The notes beneath the pieces were generated by a model, which was given only the letters and a program-made list of their open reading frames with translations, was not told the DNA's origin and did no database searches. This document shows positions 7,998-16,384 of a stretch of 64,000 bases of DNA, piece by piece. The DNA comes from Planctomycetes bacterium syqfu (GTDB lineage Bacteria > Planctomycetota > Phycisphaerae > Phycisphaerales > Phycisphaeraceae). The position numbers and the translations under genes were made by a program. The stretch covers positions 4,030,001 through 4,094,000 of the forward strand of contig CP087563.1 in NCBI GenBank assembly GCA_020974905.1. Direction: 5' to 3'. Numbering within the stretch: position 1 is the stretch's first letter; every line of letters begins with the position of its first letter.

Positions 7998-9797
7998 TCA
8001 AATCTCATACGCCCAGTATTCCAGGTCATCCTGGTCGGCAATCTCGCTGGCATCAATCGAACCACCGATGAGTTCCTTGGCACGATCCAGGGCTTTCTGG
8101 GCAGAGGCAAAAACACCAAACCGCGTAGCAAAAACATTCTCTTCACCCAACAGATCAATCAAACCATACTGGCGAATCACTTCCATCAGATGTTCACGTA
8201 CACCACATAACACGACATACCGACCCACTTCATTCATGCGCGTTGCAAACTCCTCGATCACCTGCAAGACCGTCGAATCAATCGAGTGCGTCCGCTTGAG
8301 CCGGAAAATCACCACGCGTGATGATTCGTTCTGAATACGTGTCAAACGGTCCCGCAATTCATCTGCAACACCAAAGAACAAGTCCCCTTCCATTTGCAGG
8401 AACAACACCGTGCGCGAGCCGTGCTTTTCCTGCAAGGGGCGTTCGACAAACGGGCCGGAGGGTGAACGCACCATCTCTGCCATGCGCAGCTGACTGGCCT
8501 GACGGAGATACAACGCGATGTTCAGGAACACACCAACGTAAATCGCATAGTGCAACGGCAACGTGATCGCTGAGAGAAACGTCACCAGACACACCACGCC
8601 ATCCGCGCGATTGGTCTTGCTGATGCGCAACATGTATCGCCAATCCACCAGTGAGTAAGCAATGATAAAGAGCACTGCCGCCAACGCGGCCATGGGGATA
8701 TACCATGCCAATCGCGCAAAGAGCAGATAGATCACACCGACTGCGATTGCACTATAAACACCGGCAAAACGCGTCTTGCCCCCTGCCTGATAGTTCAAGG
8801 CCGATCGCGTGAAACTCGCTGAGCCGGGGATGTTCTGACAGATCGCACCAAGCACGTTGGCCAAGCCCTGTGCAAAAAACTCCTGGTTGGGGCGAATCGC
8901 CGAGCCGGTTTTTGAGGCAATGGATTTACCGATGGCAACGGTTTCAATCATGCCCAGCAAGGCCAAGGCAAAGGCGCCGCCCAGTAAATGCTGTGCATCT
9001 TCAAACTCAATTTCCCAAGGCGCGACAAACGTATCTGGCAAACCTTCAGGCAACTCACCGACCAATGGCAAAATCGACGCATCCCAATTCAAAAAAGCAA
9101 CACACGAACCAGCAGCAATCACGCCAATGAGCGGTCCCGGCGCCAAACGTGATATCCGACGGATCACCAGAATCAATGCCAACGTCCCAAGGCCGATGAG
9201 TAAGGCTTCGGTTCGCAGTTCCGGGATGTGAGGAATCAGGCGATGCAATGAACCAATCGCACCGGGATAACTGGATTCACTTAAACTCGCGCGCTCCAAC
9301 CCCAGGAGATTCGGTAGCTGCCCCACGGCAATGAGCACCCCCGCCCCAGCTGAGAATCCGATGATCACACTGCGACTCACATAACGGATCAGGTTCCCCA
9401 GACGCGCTGCAGCGAAGATCATCTGAATGATGCCCTTGATCATCGTCAGACTGATGGCAAGTTGCAGATAAAAGACCGGGTCCGTCGAGCCGGACATGCG
9501 CATCACCGCTGCCACGGTTGCAGCAATGAGTAATGACTGCGTGTTGGTCGCCCCACTGGAGAGTTGTTCGTTGGAGGCAAAGAGCGCGCCGATGAAACCC
9601 TGGATCACCGACGTGTAAAGACCATATTGCGGGGGCACACCGGCGATGATCGCATACGCCATCGCCTGGGGGACTTCCACGACAGCAACGGTCAACCCTG
9701 CCATCATATCGCGGCGGAACTTCTGAAAATTGTAATGACGCACCGTCTCCAATGGTGGCGTAAACGGAACTGCCAGGCGGGACAAGAACGACGACAT
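7998..9797 (-). CDS. SulP family inorganic anion transporter with STAS domain
   Basis: Protein of 599 residues. The SulP signature VPQAMAYAIIAGVPPQYG lies at about 42-59, followed by about a dozen membrane helices (for example RYVSRSVIIGFSAGAGVLIAV, FARLAWYIPMAALAAVLFII). A C-terminal STAS domain (about 475-590) contains the IDSTVL core motif. The family carries out secondary transport of sulfate, bicarbonate or related anions; the actual anion cannot be read from the sequence. The start at 9797 was chosen because TTGGAG lies upstream and the protein begins with the conserved cytoplasmic N-terminus; the frame is open 44 codons further but without family similarity. Confidence 0.9.
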   Translation of the reverse strand: MSSFLSRLAVPFTPPLETVRHYNFQKFRRDMMAGLTVAVVEVPQAMAYAIIAGVPPQYGLYTSVIQGFIGALFASNEQLSSGATNTQSLLIAATVAAVMRMSGSTDPVFYLQLAISLTMIKGIIQMIFAAARLGNLIRYVSRSVIIGFSAGAGVLIAVGQLPNLLGLERASLSESSYPGAIGSLHRLIPHIPELRTEALLIGLGTLALILVIRRISRLAPGPLIGVIAAGSCVAFLNWDASILPLVGELPEGLPDTFVAPWEIEFEDAQHLLGGAFALALLGMIETVAIGKSIASKTGSAIRPNQEFFAQGLANVLGAICQNIPGSASFTRSALNYQAGGKTRFAGVYSAIAVGVIYLLFARLAWYIPMAALAAVLFIIAYSLVDWRYMLRISKTNRADGVVCLVTFLSAITLPLHYAIYVGVFLNIALYLRQASQLRMAEMVRSPSGPFVERPLQEKHGSRTVLFLQMEGDLFFGVADELRDRLTRIQNESSRVVIFRLKRTHSIDSTVLQVIEEFATRMNEVGRYVVLCGVREHLMEVIRQYGLIDLLGEENVFATRFGVFASAQKALDRAKELIGGSIDASEIADQDDLEYWAYEI

Positions 9798-10165
9798 CAA
9801 CCAAACTCCAATGCACAAAAAAATCGGCGCACGACAACCTCGGCGGGTCAGGTGGCTTAAAATTGCAATTTCACTAGTCTGAATCCAATCAGAACATACA
9901 ACATAGCAGCAAATGCCACTTAGGTGCAATATTAAAGTCTGTTTCGTCTGAATATTACTGAAAAAAAATATCGTTTTCGCTACTTAAAAATGCCATCAGT
10001 GAATGCAATATCACCGCCATCCTGTCGTTACCCTTGGGATGTCTCGATATAAAGCGTCGGAATTCAGTCGGACCTGTAACCCTGTGATGCCAATCGAACA
10101 CAATCATGATGAAGCGGCCGAACCCGTCGCGTCGCATGCTTGCAACAAACTTTGACGGAGAAATC
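9798..10165. other. Divergent intergenic region, SulP / carboxylesterase
   Basis: 368 bases with no gene I can support. It should carry both promoters. It is AT-rich around 9930-9990; I see no clear operator. Confidence 0.4.
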
Positions 10166-11770
10166 ATGACGACAATTCGGATGCCTATCGTTGATGTGTT
10201 GTTGGTTGTGTTGCTGAGTGTGTTTTCAGTTAATGCACGGGCGCAAGTCACCGTCAACATCACATCGGGGCCAATCGTCGGCCAAACGCTTGCTGGTGAG
10301 CCGGCGGTCAATGTGTTCAAGGGTATTCCCTATGCCGCCCCACCGGTTGGCAATTTGCGTTGGCGTGAACCGCAGCCGGTCACTGCATGGAACACTCCGC
10401 GAGACTGCACCAGCTTTGCACCGCGCTGCCCGCAACCGGATGTGTCGGACCGCCCCTGGTTGGGTGAAGCCGGGCCGATGGATGAAGACTGTTTGTATTT
10501 GAATATCTGGGCGCCTGAAAAAGTCGACAAGCCGTTACCGGTGATGGTGTGGATTCATGGTGGTGGGTTCACCATCGGCGCCAGTTCACTGCGATTCTAC
10601 GACGGACTCACGTTGGCTCAGCAAGGCGTCGTGCTGGTAAGTCTCAACTACCGACTTGGGCCGTTTGGTTTCTTTGGGCACCCTGCACTCACCGCCGAAT
10701 CAGATCATCATATCAGTGGCAATTATGGTTTACTCGATCAAATCGCTGCGTTGCACTGGGTTCAAAATAACATTGCACAATTCGGCGGTGATCCCAAGCG
10801 CGTGACCATCTTCGGGGAATCCGCTGGCTCGGTGGCAGTCACCTGCCTGATGGCCAGCCCGTTATCCAAAGGTTTGTTTCACCGCGCGATTGCTCAATCA
10901 GGGACCGGCACGTCACTGCATCAACATCTCGACCAATCACACTCACGCGGTCAATCGCTGCATAAAATCGGGATCACGCTTGCCAGCAAGTTCGGGATTC
11001 AAGGTGACGATGTCAACGCATTGAAAGCGTTGCGCGAAGTCTCAGCAGAACAATTATTGAAGGTGTCCGACCCGCAACTTATTTCCCAAGGACTCAAAGG
11101 CACGAAGTTCGGGCCGGTGATTGATGGGTATGTGCTCACTGGCAATCCGGGTGAGTTATTTGCACAAGGCAAACAACATGCGGTGCCACTAATGATCGGC
11201 GCCAATGCCCAGGACGGGATACTGCATGCCAGCACGCTGCCGATCAAGCGCGTGCGTGGGTATGAATGGATCATCAAACGCATGTTTAAGCAAGATGCGC
11301 CGGAGATTCTCGCGCTCTTCCCCGCTCAAACCAATCACGACGTCAGCAGTGCCTTGCTGGATTTGATGACGGTCAGTGCGTTTGTGGCACCATCCCGTCG
11401 ACTGGCAGCAGCAATGCAAAACGTCAACTCACCAGCGTATCTCTATCACTTCTCACGCGTGAGTCCCGGAGCCAAACGCGCGGGTGTCGGTGCAGCCCAT
11501 GGCGCGGAAATCCCCTACGTTTTCAACACCTTCAAGAATAACAGAACCTATGACCAAACCGATCATGAGCTAGCCGATGTCATGCGACAGTACTGGGTGA
11601 ACTTTGCAGCAACTGGCAATCCCAATGCTGACGGCCTAGCGTCATGGCCTGCATACACACCAGACACCGACGAGCACATGGACTTTGGCAAGACCGCAAC
11701 CGTCGGCAAAAACCTGCACAAACAAGCCTGTGATCTGTTCGACAAGATCGCTAGTCACACAAATTACTAG
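10166..11770 (+). CDS. Exported type B carboxylesterase
   Basis: Protein of 534 residues of the carboxylesterase type B / para-nitrobenzyl esterase family. A signal peptide ends near ARA-QVTV (residue 27). Visible: EDCLYLNIWAP, oxyanion-hole HGGGF (131-135), nucleophile elbow GESAG with Ser219, GANAQDG around the acidic member of the triad (Asp where Glu is common) and the His region AAHGAEIPYVF. It hydrolyses carboxylic esters; natural substrates could be acylated polysaccharides or lignin-type esters, but this is inference. The start at 10166 has GGAG 6 bases upstream; an earlier in-frame ATG at 10106 lacks such a site. Confidence 0.9.
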   Translation: MTTIRMPIVDVLLVVLLSVFSVNARAQVTVNITSGPIVGQTLAGEPAVNVFKGIPYAAPPVGNLRWREPQPVTAWNTPRDCTSFAPRCPQPDVSDRPWLGEAGPMDEDCLYLNIWAPEKVDKPLPVMVWIHGGGFTIGASSLRFYDGLTLAQQGVVLVSLNYRLGPFGFFGHPALTAESDHHISGNYGLLDQIAALHWVQNNIAQFGGDPKRVTIFGESAGSVAVTCLMASPLSKGLFHRAIAQSGTGTSLHQHLDQSHSRGQSLHKIGITLASKFGIQGDDVNALKALREVSAEQLLKVSDPQLISQGLKGTKFGPVIDGYVLTGNPGELFAQGKQHAVPLMIGANAQDGILHASTLPIKRVRGYEWIIKRMFKQDAPEILALFPAQTNHDVSSALLDLMTVSAFVAPSRRLAAAMQNVNSPAYLYHFSRVSPGAKRAGVGAAHGAEIPYVFNTFKNNRTYDQTDHELADVMRQYWVNFAATGNPNADGLASWPAYTPDTDEHMDFGKTATVGKNLHKQACDLFDKIASHTNY

Positions 11771-11792
11771 TCGATCAAAATGAGCATCACGC

Positions 11793-11880
11793 GTCGTCAC
11801 TCCCGCGCAGGCGGGAGTCCAGTGATATATGCAAGTGTCATCAGAATGCCACTGGATTCCCGACTTCGCGGGAACGACGA
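11793..11880. repeat. REP-like paired hairpin element between convergent genes
   Basis: Two palindromic units facing each other: ACTCCCGC-GCAG-GCGGGAGT (about 11799-11818) and TTCCCG-ACTTCG-CGGGAA (about 11858-11873). The outer sequences CGTCGT...CCAGTG and CACTGG...ACGACG also pair, giving one imperfect inverted repeat of about 88 bases. The form matches REP/BIME-type elements. It lies after the esterase and before the end of the convergent msr gene and may act as a two-way transcript end. I found no second copy in the window. Confidence 0.7.
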
Positions 11881-11929
11881 ATAGCGTATTTGCATGGCTT
11901 ACAGTGGTGCTAACTACTCTAATCGCTGA

Positions 11930-13114
11930 TCACTTCTTGTCTTTGATCAAATCACTGTGCTTAGAGAAAAGCTTTTCAACCTTGGGGATCGCAACACCAC
12001 GGACATAGGGATTGCTCGGATTGAGTCTGACGTAATCCTGGTGATAGTCCTCTGCAGGATAGAACTTGGTCAAGGGTTCAAGCGTGGTGACAATGGGCTT
12101 ATCAAATTTGCCGCTGGCTTGAAGCTTATCGATGTATGCCTGGACCGCCTGCTTCTGTGCATCATCAGCATAGAAGACCGCAGAGCGATACTGCTTGCCG
12201 ACATCATTGCCTTGACGGTTGAGTTGTGTTGGGTCATGAGCGACGGTGAAGAATAGTTCAAGCAATGTGTCGAAGTTCACCTTCGTCGGATCGTAAAGCA
12301 CCTTGATGACTTCTGCATGATCGGTCGTACCACTGCTGACGGTTCTGTAGTCCGCGGTCGACTCCTTGCCACCGGCATAACCGCTGGTAACTTCGAGCAC
12401 ACCTTTGACCGGCTCAAACACCGCTTCGGTACACCAGAAGCAACCGCCTGCAAAGACCACGGATTGGAGTTGATCAATCGGCGTGTTTTGAGCTTCAGGT
12501 TCAGCTAGCGTTGCATAGTCCTTGGCAGGGACAAACTCCAGACTCAAACCATCAACACAGTAACGCAGCCCAGTGGGTTTGGGGCCGTCGTTGAAGACGT
12601 GACCCATGTGACCGTTGCAGCGAAGACAGTGAATCTCCGTGCGACGCATGCCATGACTGTTATCTGGTTGCTCAGCCAGGTTCGGTGAGATGGCGGTATA
12701 GAAACTCGGCCAACCGCTGCCGGACTCAAATTTGGTGTTGTTAAAAAACAGTGGCAGTCGGCAACCGGCGCAGACATACACACCTTCTTCATTCTTCAGA
12801 TGTTTGAACTCACAGGTCCCCGGTCGTTCGGTTCCTTGACGACGGAGAATGTGAAAGCGTTCTTCCCCGAGTTGTTCGCGCCATTGTGCTTCGGTCTTAA
12901 AGACGTAGTCCGAGCGAACCGGGCCGACGAGTTCGCCCTTTGTGTTGAAGAGTTTGACTCCAACCACATCAGTGGCGGGTTGTGTCGTTGGCATCGTAAA
13001 CTCCTTTGCCCATATCCCACCAGGCTGCCTGGAAGTCTGGGCAAATATCACAGCGACAATTGCCAGTAATGCAAAAAGCAGACCAAGACGAATGGGATGT
13101 TGTGTATGTTTCAT
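11930..13114 (-). CDS. Exported bifunctional methionine sulfoxide reductase MsrB-MsrA
   Basis: Fusion protein of 394 residues. N-terminal signal or anchor helix (about 10-26). MsrB domain (about 76-195): zinc Cys pairs CAGC (115, 118) and CLRC (163, 166), GSGWPSF, HMGHVF, and catalytic Cys186 in RYCVDGLSLEF. MsrA domain (about 217-385): GGCFWCTE with catalytic Cys225, then GYAGG and YHQDY. It repairs both methionine-sulfoxide epimers outside the cytoplasm. The order B-A is the reverse of the PilB-type A-B fusion. The open frame extends upstream across the antisense of tRNA-Ser, so the start was set at MKHTQHPIRL (13114); an in-frame ATG at 13132 is the alternative. Neither has a clear ribosome binding site. 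Confidence 0.9.
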   Translation of the reverse strand: MKHTQHPIRLGLLFALLAIVAVIFAQTSRQPGGIWAKEFTMPTTQPATDVVGVKLFNTKGELVGPVRSDYVFKTEAQWREQLGEERFHILRRQGTERPGTCEFKHLKNEEGVYVCAGCRLPLFFNNTKFESGSGWPSFYTAISPNLAEQPDNSHGMRRTEIHCLRCNGHMGHVFNDGPKPTGLRYCVDGLSLEFVPAKDYATLAEPEAQNTPIDQLQSVVFAGGCFWCTEAVFEPVKGVLEVTSGYAGGKESTADYRTVSSGTTDHAEVIKVLYDPTKVNFDTLLELFFTVAHDPTQLNRQGNDVGKQYRSAVFYADDAQKQAVQAYIDKLQASGKFDKPIVTTLEPLTKFYPAEDYHQDYVRLNPSNPYVRGVAIPKVEKLFSKHSDLIKDKK

Positions 13115-13269
13115 GATAGAAGCGTAATCCATTGAGTGTTGGAAATTATTCCAAACGTCCCCTAGTTTTACCCGATTTACGCGATGCAGAGGAAGTTGAC
13201 ATTTCCAGCAAAAAGTCATTTGACAGACGGCCACCAGATAGCGACAATACTTGGCCGAACTGAACTTAC

Positions 13270-13360
13270 GGAGAGATGGCCGAGCGGCTGAAGGCAACGG
13301 TTTGCTAAACCGTCGTACCTGGAATCCCGGGTACCGCGGGTTCGAATCCCGCTCTCTCCG
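13270..13360 (+). tRNA. tRNA-Ser (anticodon GCU)
   Basis: Class II tRNA of 91 bases with acceptor pairs GGAGAGA (13270-13276) and TCTCTCC (13353-13359), discriminator G at 13360, D arm GCCGAGCGGCTGAAGGC, anticodon arm ACGGT-TTGCTAA-ACCGT with anticodon GCT at 13304-13306, a long variable arm and T arm GCGGGTTCGAATCCCGC. CCA is not encoded. It reads AGC/AGU serine codons. It is followed at once by a hairpin terminator. Confidence 0.97.
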
Positions 13361-13369
13361 CTTACACGT

Positions 13370-13431
13370 AAAGATCTCTCGCATAAGCACTTGCATCCAT
13401 TTAAAGATGCCTGTTTATGCGGGAGATTTTT
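13370..13431 (+). terminator. Rho-independent terminator of tRNA-Ser
   Basis: Arms 13370-13386 and 13415-13431 pair at 15 of 17 positions and end in TTTTT; an inner stem GCATC/GATGC adds to the hairpin. It starts 10 bases after the tRNA. The 3' arm overlaps the first copy of a 40-bp dispersed repeat. Confidence 0.85.
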
Positions 13432-13456
13432 GCATTTAGGGCAAAACAGAGACGAT
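13417..13456 (+). repeat. 40-bp dispersed repeat, copy 1
   Basis: 37 of 40 bases are identical to 49760-49799. Shared core: GGAGATTTTTGCATT, two variable bases, then GGGCAAAACAGAGACGAT. In one forward frame both copies read M-[RQ]-E-I-F-A-[FL]-[RW]-A-K-Q-R-R. Copy 1 lies at the 3' side of the tRNA-Ser terminator and next to phage-gene remnants, so it may be a trace of mobile DNA. Confidence 0.75.
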
Positions 13457-13574
13457 TGACGTTGAGTGAATTGAGACGATAATCAGCCCGACCTGGCTAA
13501 GTGTCTCAAACGGGGTTTTGTGCGGTGTCAGAGCATCTGGAGATGGTGTGCCGAGAATGTCTCGTCAATGATGT

Positions 13575-13852
13575 TCAAGCGGGGAGTTGATCCAATCGCA
13601 GATAGACTGCTTGCTTTTGCCAATCCAACAGACTGGCTGTTTGGCGGAGATCGGCCAAGGTGATACTCGGTGGCAATTTGCCAGCCAATGCCATGTGAAG
13701 AATTCGCGGGCTGAGCTGTGTCAGCTTCAGATGCTTGCGAATCAGACCATTTGAGATGCCCAACGACTTGGCAAGCTTGCTCGGTGAATCATCAAAGTCA
13801 CCGAGTTGTTCGAGCCAATGGTAGGCTTGCCCAATCGCCTGCACGATGTGAT
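13575..13852 (-). pseudogene. Serine recombinase C-terminal fragment
   Basis: About 92 codons resembling the C-terminal tail of large serine recombinases: IVQAIGQAYHWLEQL, a helix-turn-helix-like SPSKLAKSLGISNGLIRKHL, then LTQLSPRIL, AGKLPPSITLADL and LDWQKQ, the usual order in that family. Catalytic and DNA-binding core domains are absent. It is joined without a gap to a terminase fragment in another frame, so it appears to be the product of a deletion between two phage or element genes. Confidence 0.65.
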
Positions 13853-14062
13853 CCTTGGGTTCTGGGTTTCCAAGTCATCGACAATGACCAGACTGGGGCG
13901 ATGTGCACGATGCTTGGTCCCTCGAATGGATTGGCCTGAACCGATCGCACGAATCATCGTCCCGTTGTGCAACACAATCTGGTTGGCACGCCAGGGAACC
14001 GGTCGCCCCTTGGCACCGGGCAGCATACACACACTTGGAAAATCCTCTATTGCATTTTTCAC
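13853..14062 (-). pseudogene. Phage terminase large-subunit fragment
   Basis: About 70 codons from a GTG at 14062 encode IVLHNGTMIRAIGSGQSIRG, KHRAHRPSLVIVDDLETQNP, which matches the region around the Walker B aspartates (VIVDDLE) of phage terminase large subunits or similar phage ATPases. Similarity stops at about 13853, where the recombinase tail begins in another frame. Upstream there is an in-frame stop at 14063-14065, so no full gene remains. Confidence 0.55.
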
Positions 14063-14999
14063 TCAAGTGTCGCGTCGACGAGTGACGCGCGAGCTGTCAG
14101 CTCACGGCTTCTATGAAAAGCCTGCTGCTGTCAAGTTTTTTTCTTCCGATGACAATTTTTGTGTTCGACTGCCTGTTGTGAAAGCCCAAGCTCAGATCCT
14201 GTTACTTGATCCAATCTCCGGGCAAAGCATGGTGCCGAGTATGCAGTTGAATTGCATTGCCAGAGATGGAGCTTTCGCTGGAAAATCAAGGGCAGCTTCC
14301 CTCTCAATCCGGCAACGTATTGACCGCTCCGTTGGTATCGAACAACGCAAGATCGGCAGTGAAGTTGGTGATTAACTGGATCCTGCTGTGTCACAGGTGG
14401 CTTGGGCGACACAGGGATGGACACCGGCGACGACCAAGTGTGTGCCAAGGTGGTGTGGCAACTTCTCGAGTTGAGCATAATATTTCTTATGGGCTCATCT
14501 TACTGATAACAAAGCAAATGCAACGTTGTTTGCGACTAAACAGTTCCTCAACAATTGTATAACGGTATTGTTCATCGCAATGGCCCATGCAAGGTTCTGC
14601 CCAAACACTTGGTCACACGGGATCCTCGGCCAGTTGAAACGAGTAAGTACTTACTCAACAACCTTGCAGCGAGTTAATCACAACCCACATTTTGGGACTT
14701 TTGTATGCACTCAAAATAAGAATCATTCATCAAAGGTAACAGGTATGATCACCTAATCCGACTTTTCATCTCAAGCAGAATTTAAAAAAGTACAAAGATC
14801 AAGTTCGAGATCTGCATCCACAGAATGTTTGACAATAACAGTGCAACTTATGCACAAAACACATTTGCGCATAATTTCACATTTAATGCGTGAATTATCC
14901 TTGTGGTAACATCAATTTCAAAGATATCATATTCATACAAATATTATCTACCGCAAGATAAAAGTTGGATTGCAATCATCACATATCTCCCACAATACT
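14063..14999. other. Decayed, gene-poor stretch upstream of the AGE-like gene
   Basis: About 940 bases with many short open frames on both strands, none giving a protein I recognise. The first part probably belongs to the decayed element. From about 14640 the DNA becomes AT-rich and holds the control region of the next gene: GTGCA-ACTTA-TGCAC at 14841-14855 and ATAATTTCAC/GTGAATTAT (14871-14880 with 14890-14898, one bulged base). Confidence 0.5.
14871..14898 (+). promoter_or_regulatory. Operator-like inverted repeat upstream of the AGE-like gene
   Basis: ATAATTTCAC pairs with GTGAATTAT apart from one extra T; the spacer is 9 bases. It lies about 100 bases before the chosen start codon. A transcription factor site is plausible but no partner can be named. 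Confidence 0.3.
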
Positions 15000-16358
15000 A
15001 TGAAATCAGTTTCTTTATCCCCGACACTTTGCCATGCTATTGCGAGTTGGAAACGCGTGATTTGTTCGCAGTTGAATTTCATGCTTCTTCGTTTTGAAAA
15101 AGATCCCACATATCATTTTATTGATACGAAGTATGATTTGATTCTACAGGAAAACGTCTCGGAGACTGATCCAATTCGTGGAAAAAGCATCATCTATGGC
15201 TGGATACAAGGTCGTGGCCTGGAAGCTCTGGCTGGTCATGCACGATGGCTCGACACCTTTGATTATTTTCAAAACACACCGCAAATTAAGCGAATCAAAA
15301 CTGACATACGTCTGCTTATTGATCGGCTTGATCGACTCATTACAGAACAGAGCCATGTGCTGTCATTCATGATGCATGAACATGCGACAAAACCCAATGA
15401 TCATGATGCGAAACGTGTCTCTGACAACAGTCACTTCACCGATTTATTTTACAGCAAAGGATTGGCTGCTGTATCGACACTCCTTGATGACCGAGAAAAT
15501 TTCGAACGTGCGAGAAACATGTTTGACCGTGTGTGTGATGACATCCTCGCAGATAAATTTGTGTCTGACCAAGCCTCCCTTGACCCTCAAAATCCTGTCA
15601 AGCCGGCGCCCGGACGACATGGTCATGGCCCGCGAATGATCGCATTGGGTGGTCTATCTCTTATGCTTCAAATCACAGGTGATACGCGCTACTGTGAGAT
15701 TGGTTTTGCAATGATTGAACATATTTTTAAACACTATGTTCATCATCCGAATCATCACTATGCCATATCATCCCTTGCACAACAATTACAATTGGGTGAT
15801 ATGTGGGAGTTTACTGATGAGAATGGTGAACCCTGGCTCGAAGCAGGTAACGTTCTGCGATGTGATCCGGGACATGCGATTGAATTCACGGGACTGGCGA
15901 TGAAATTTCTACACCACTGTGAACACCGCAATCTGCTCAACTCATCACAAACGGCATTAGCCCAACAGTGGCGTCATACACTGTGTCACATGTTGCAGCA
16001 TCACGTCCGACTCGGTTTTTCGGAAGATGGTATCGGAATCTACAAAGCGATTGATCTGATTCAGCGGAAGCCACTGCACAGTGACATGCCATGGTGGCCA
16101 TTGCCTGAAACGATTCGCGCTGCGGCCTTTGCACGACGGTACTGTCCTACAGAAGAAGTTGATCGCTATGACGCCATCATGCTCAAATGCACTGATGCGT
16201 TTATGACCTACTATGTTCAACCATCGCAACATTACCTGGCATACCAAACACTCGACATCAATGGCAAACCGGTCTCTCGCATCCCTGCCACCCCTGACTT
16301 GGACCCGTGCTATCACACGGGACTGAGTCTGATTGATGCAATCCAGATGCTTACATGA
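15000..16358 (+). CDS. AGE-family (N-acylglucosamine 2-epimerase-like) protein
   Basis: Protein of 452 residues with the (alpha/alpha)6-barrel look of the AGE / cellobiose 2-epimerase superfamily: YGWIQGRGLEALAGHARWL near the N-terminus, GRHGHGPRMIALGGLSLML, DPGHAIEFTGLAMKFLHHC in the middle and PWWPLPETIRAAAF near the C-terminus; the His, Trp and Glu in these blocks are those expected around the active site. No signal peptide, so cytosolic. It may epimerise or isomerise a sugar released by the neighbouring hydrolases; the exact substrate is unknown. No good ribosome binding site is visible; a TTG at 14970 is an alternative start. It converges on the next operon. Confidence 0.7.
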   Translation: MKSVSLSPTLCHAIASWKRVICSQLNFMLLRFEKDPTYHFIDTKYDLILQENVSETDPIRGKSIIYGWIQGRGLEALAGHARWLDTFDYFQNTPQIKRIKTDIRLLIDRLDRLITEQSHVLSFMMHEHATKPNDHDAKRVSDNSHFTDLFYSKGLAAVSTLLDDRENFERARNMFDRVCDDILADKFVSDQASLDPQNPVKPAPGRHGHGPRMIALGGLSLMLQITGDTRYCEIGFAMIEHIFKHYVHHPNHHYAISSLAQQLQLGDMWEFTDENGEPWLEAGNVLRCDPGHAIEFTGLAMKFLHHCEHRNLLNSSQTALAQQWRHTLCHMLQHHVRLGFSEDGIGIYKAIDLIQRKPLHSDMPWWPLPETIRAAAFARRYCPTEEVDRYDAIMLKCTDAFMTYYVQPSQHYLAYQTLDINGKPVSRIPATPDLDPCYHTGLSLIDAIQMLT

Positions 16359-16359
16359 A

Positions 16360-16377
16360 GACCATCCAAAGATGGTC
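16360..16377. terminator. Hairpin between convergent genes
   Basis: Perfect 7-bp stem GACCATC-CAAA-GATGGTC beginning two bases after the AGE-like stop and ending 8 bases before the stop of the opposite gene. No strong T run, so termination strength is uncertain. Confidence 0.5.
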
Positions 16378-16384
16378 CCTCATC

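Noticed and set aside
13115-13396. N-terminal extension of the MsrB-MsrA frame.
   Set aside because: It runs through the antisense of tRNA-Ser and shows no protein similarity; the signal helix begins at 13114.
13806-14562. Plus-strand frames of 189 and 101 codons in the decayed region.
   Set aside because: They lie antisense to the terminase/recombinase remnants or give low-complexity, unrecognised sequence.
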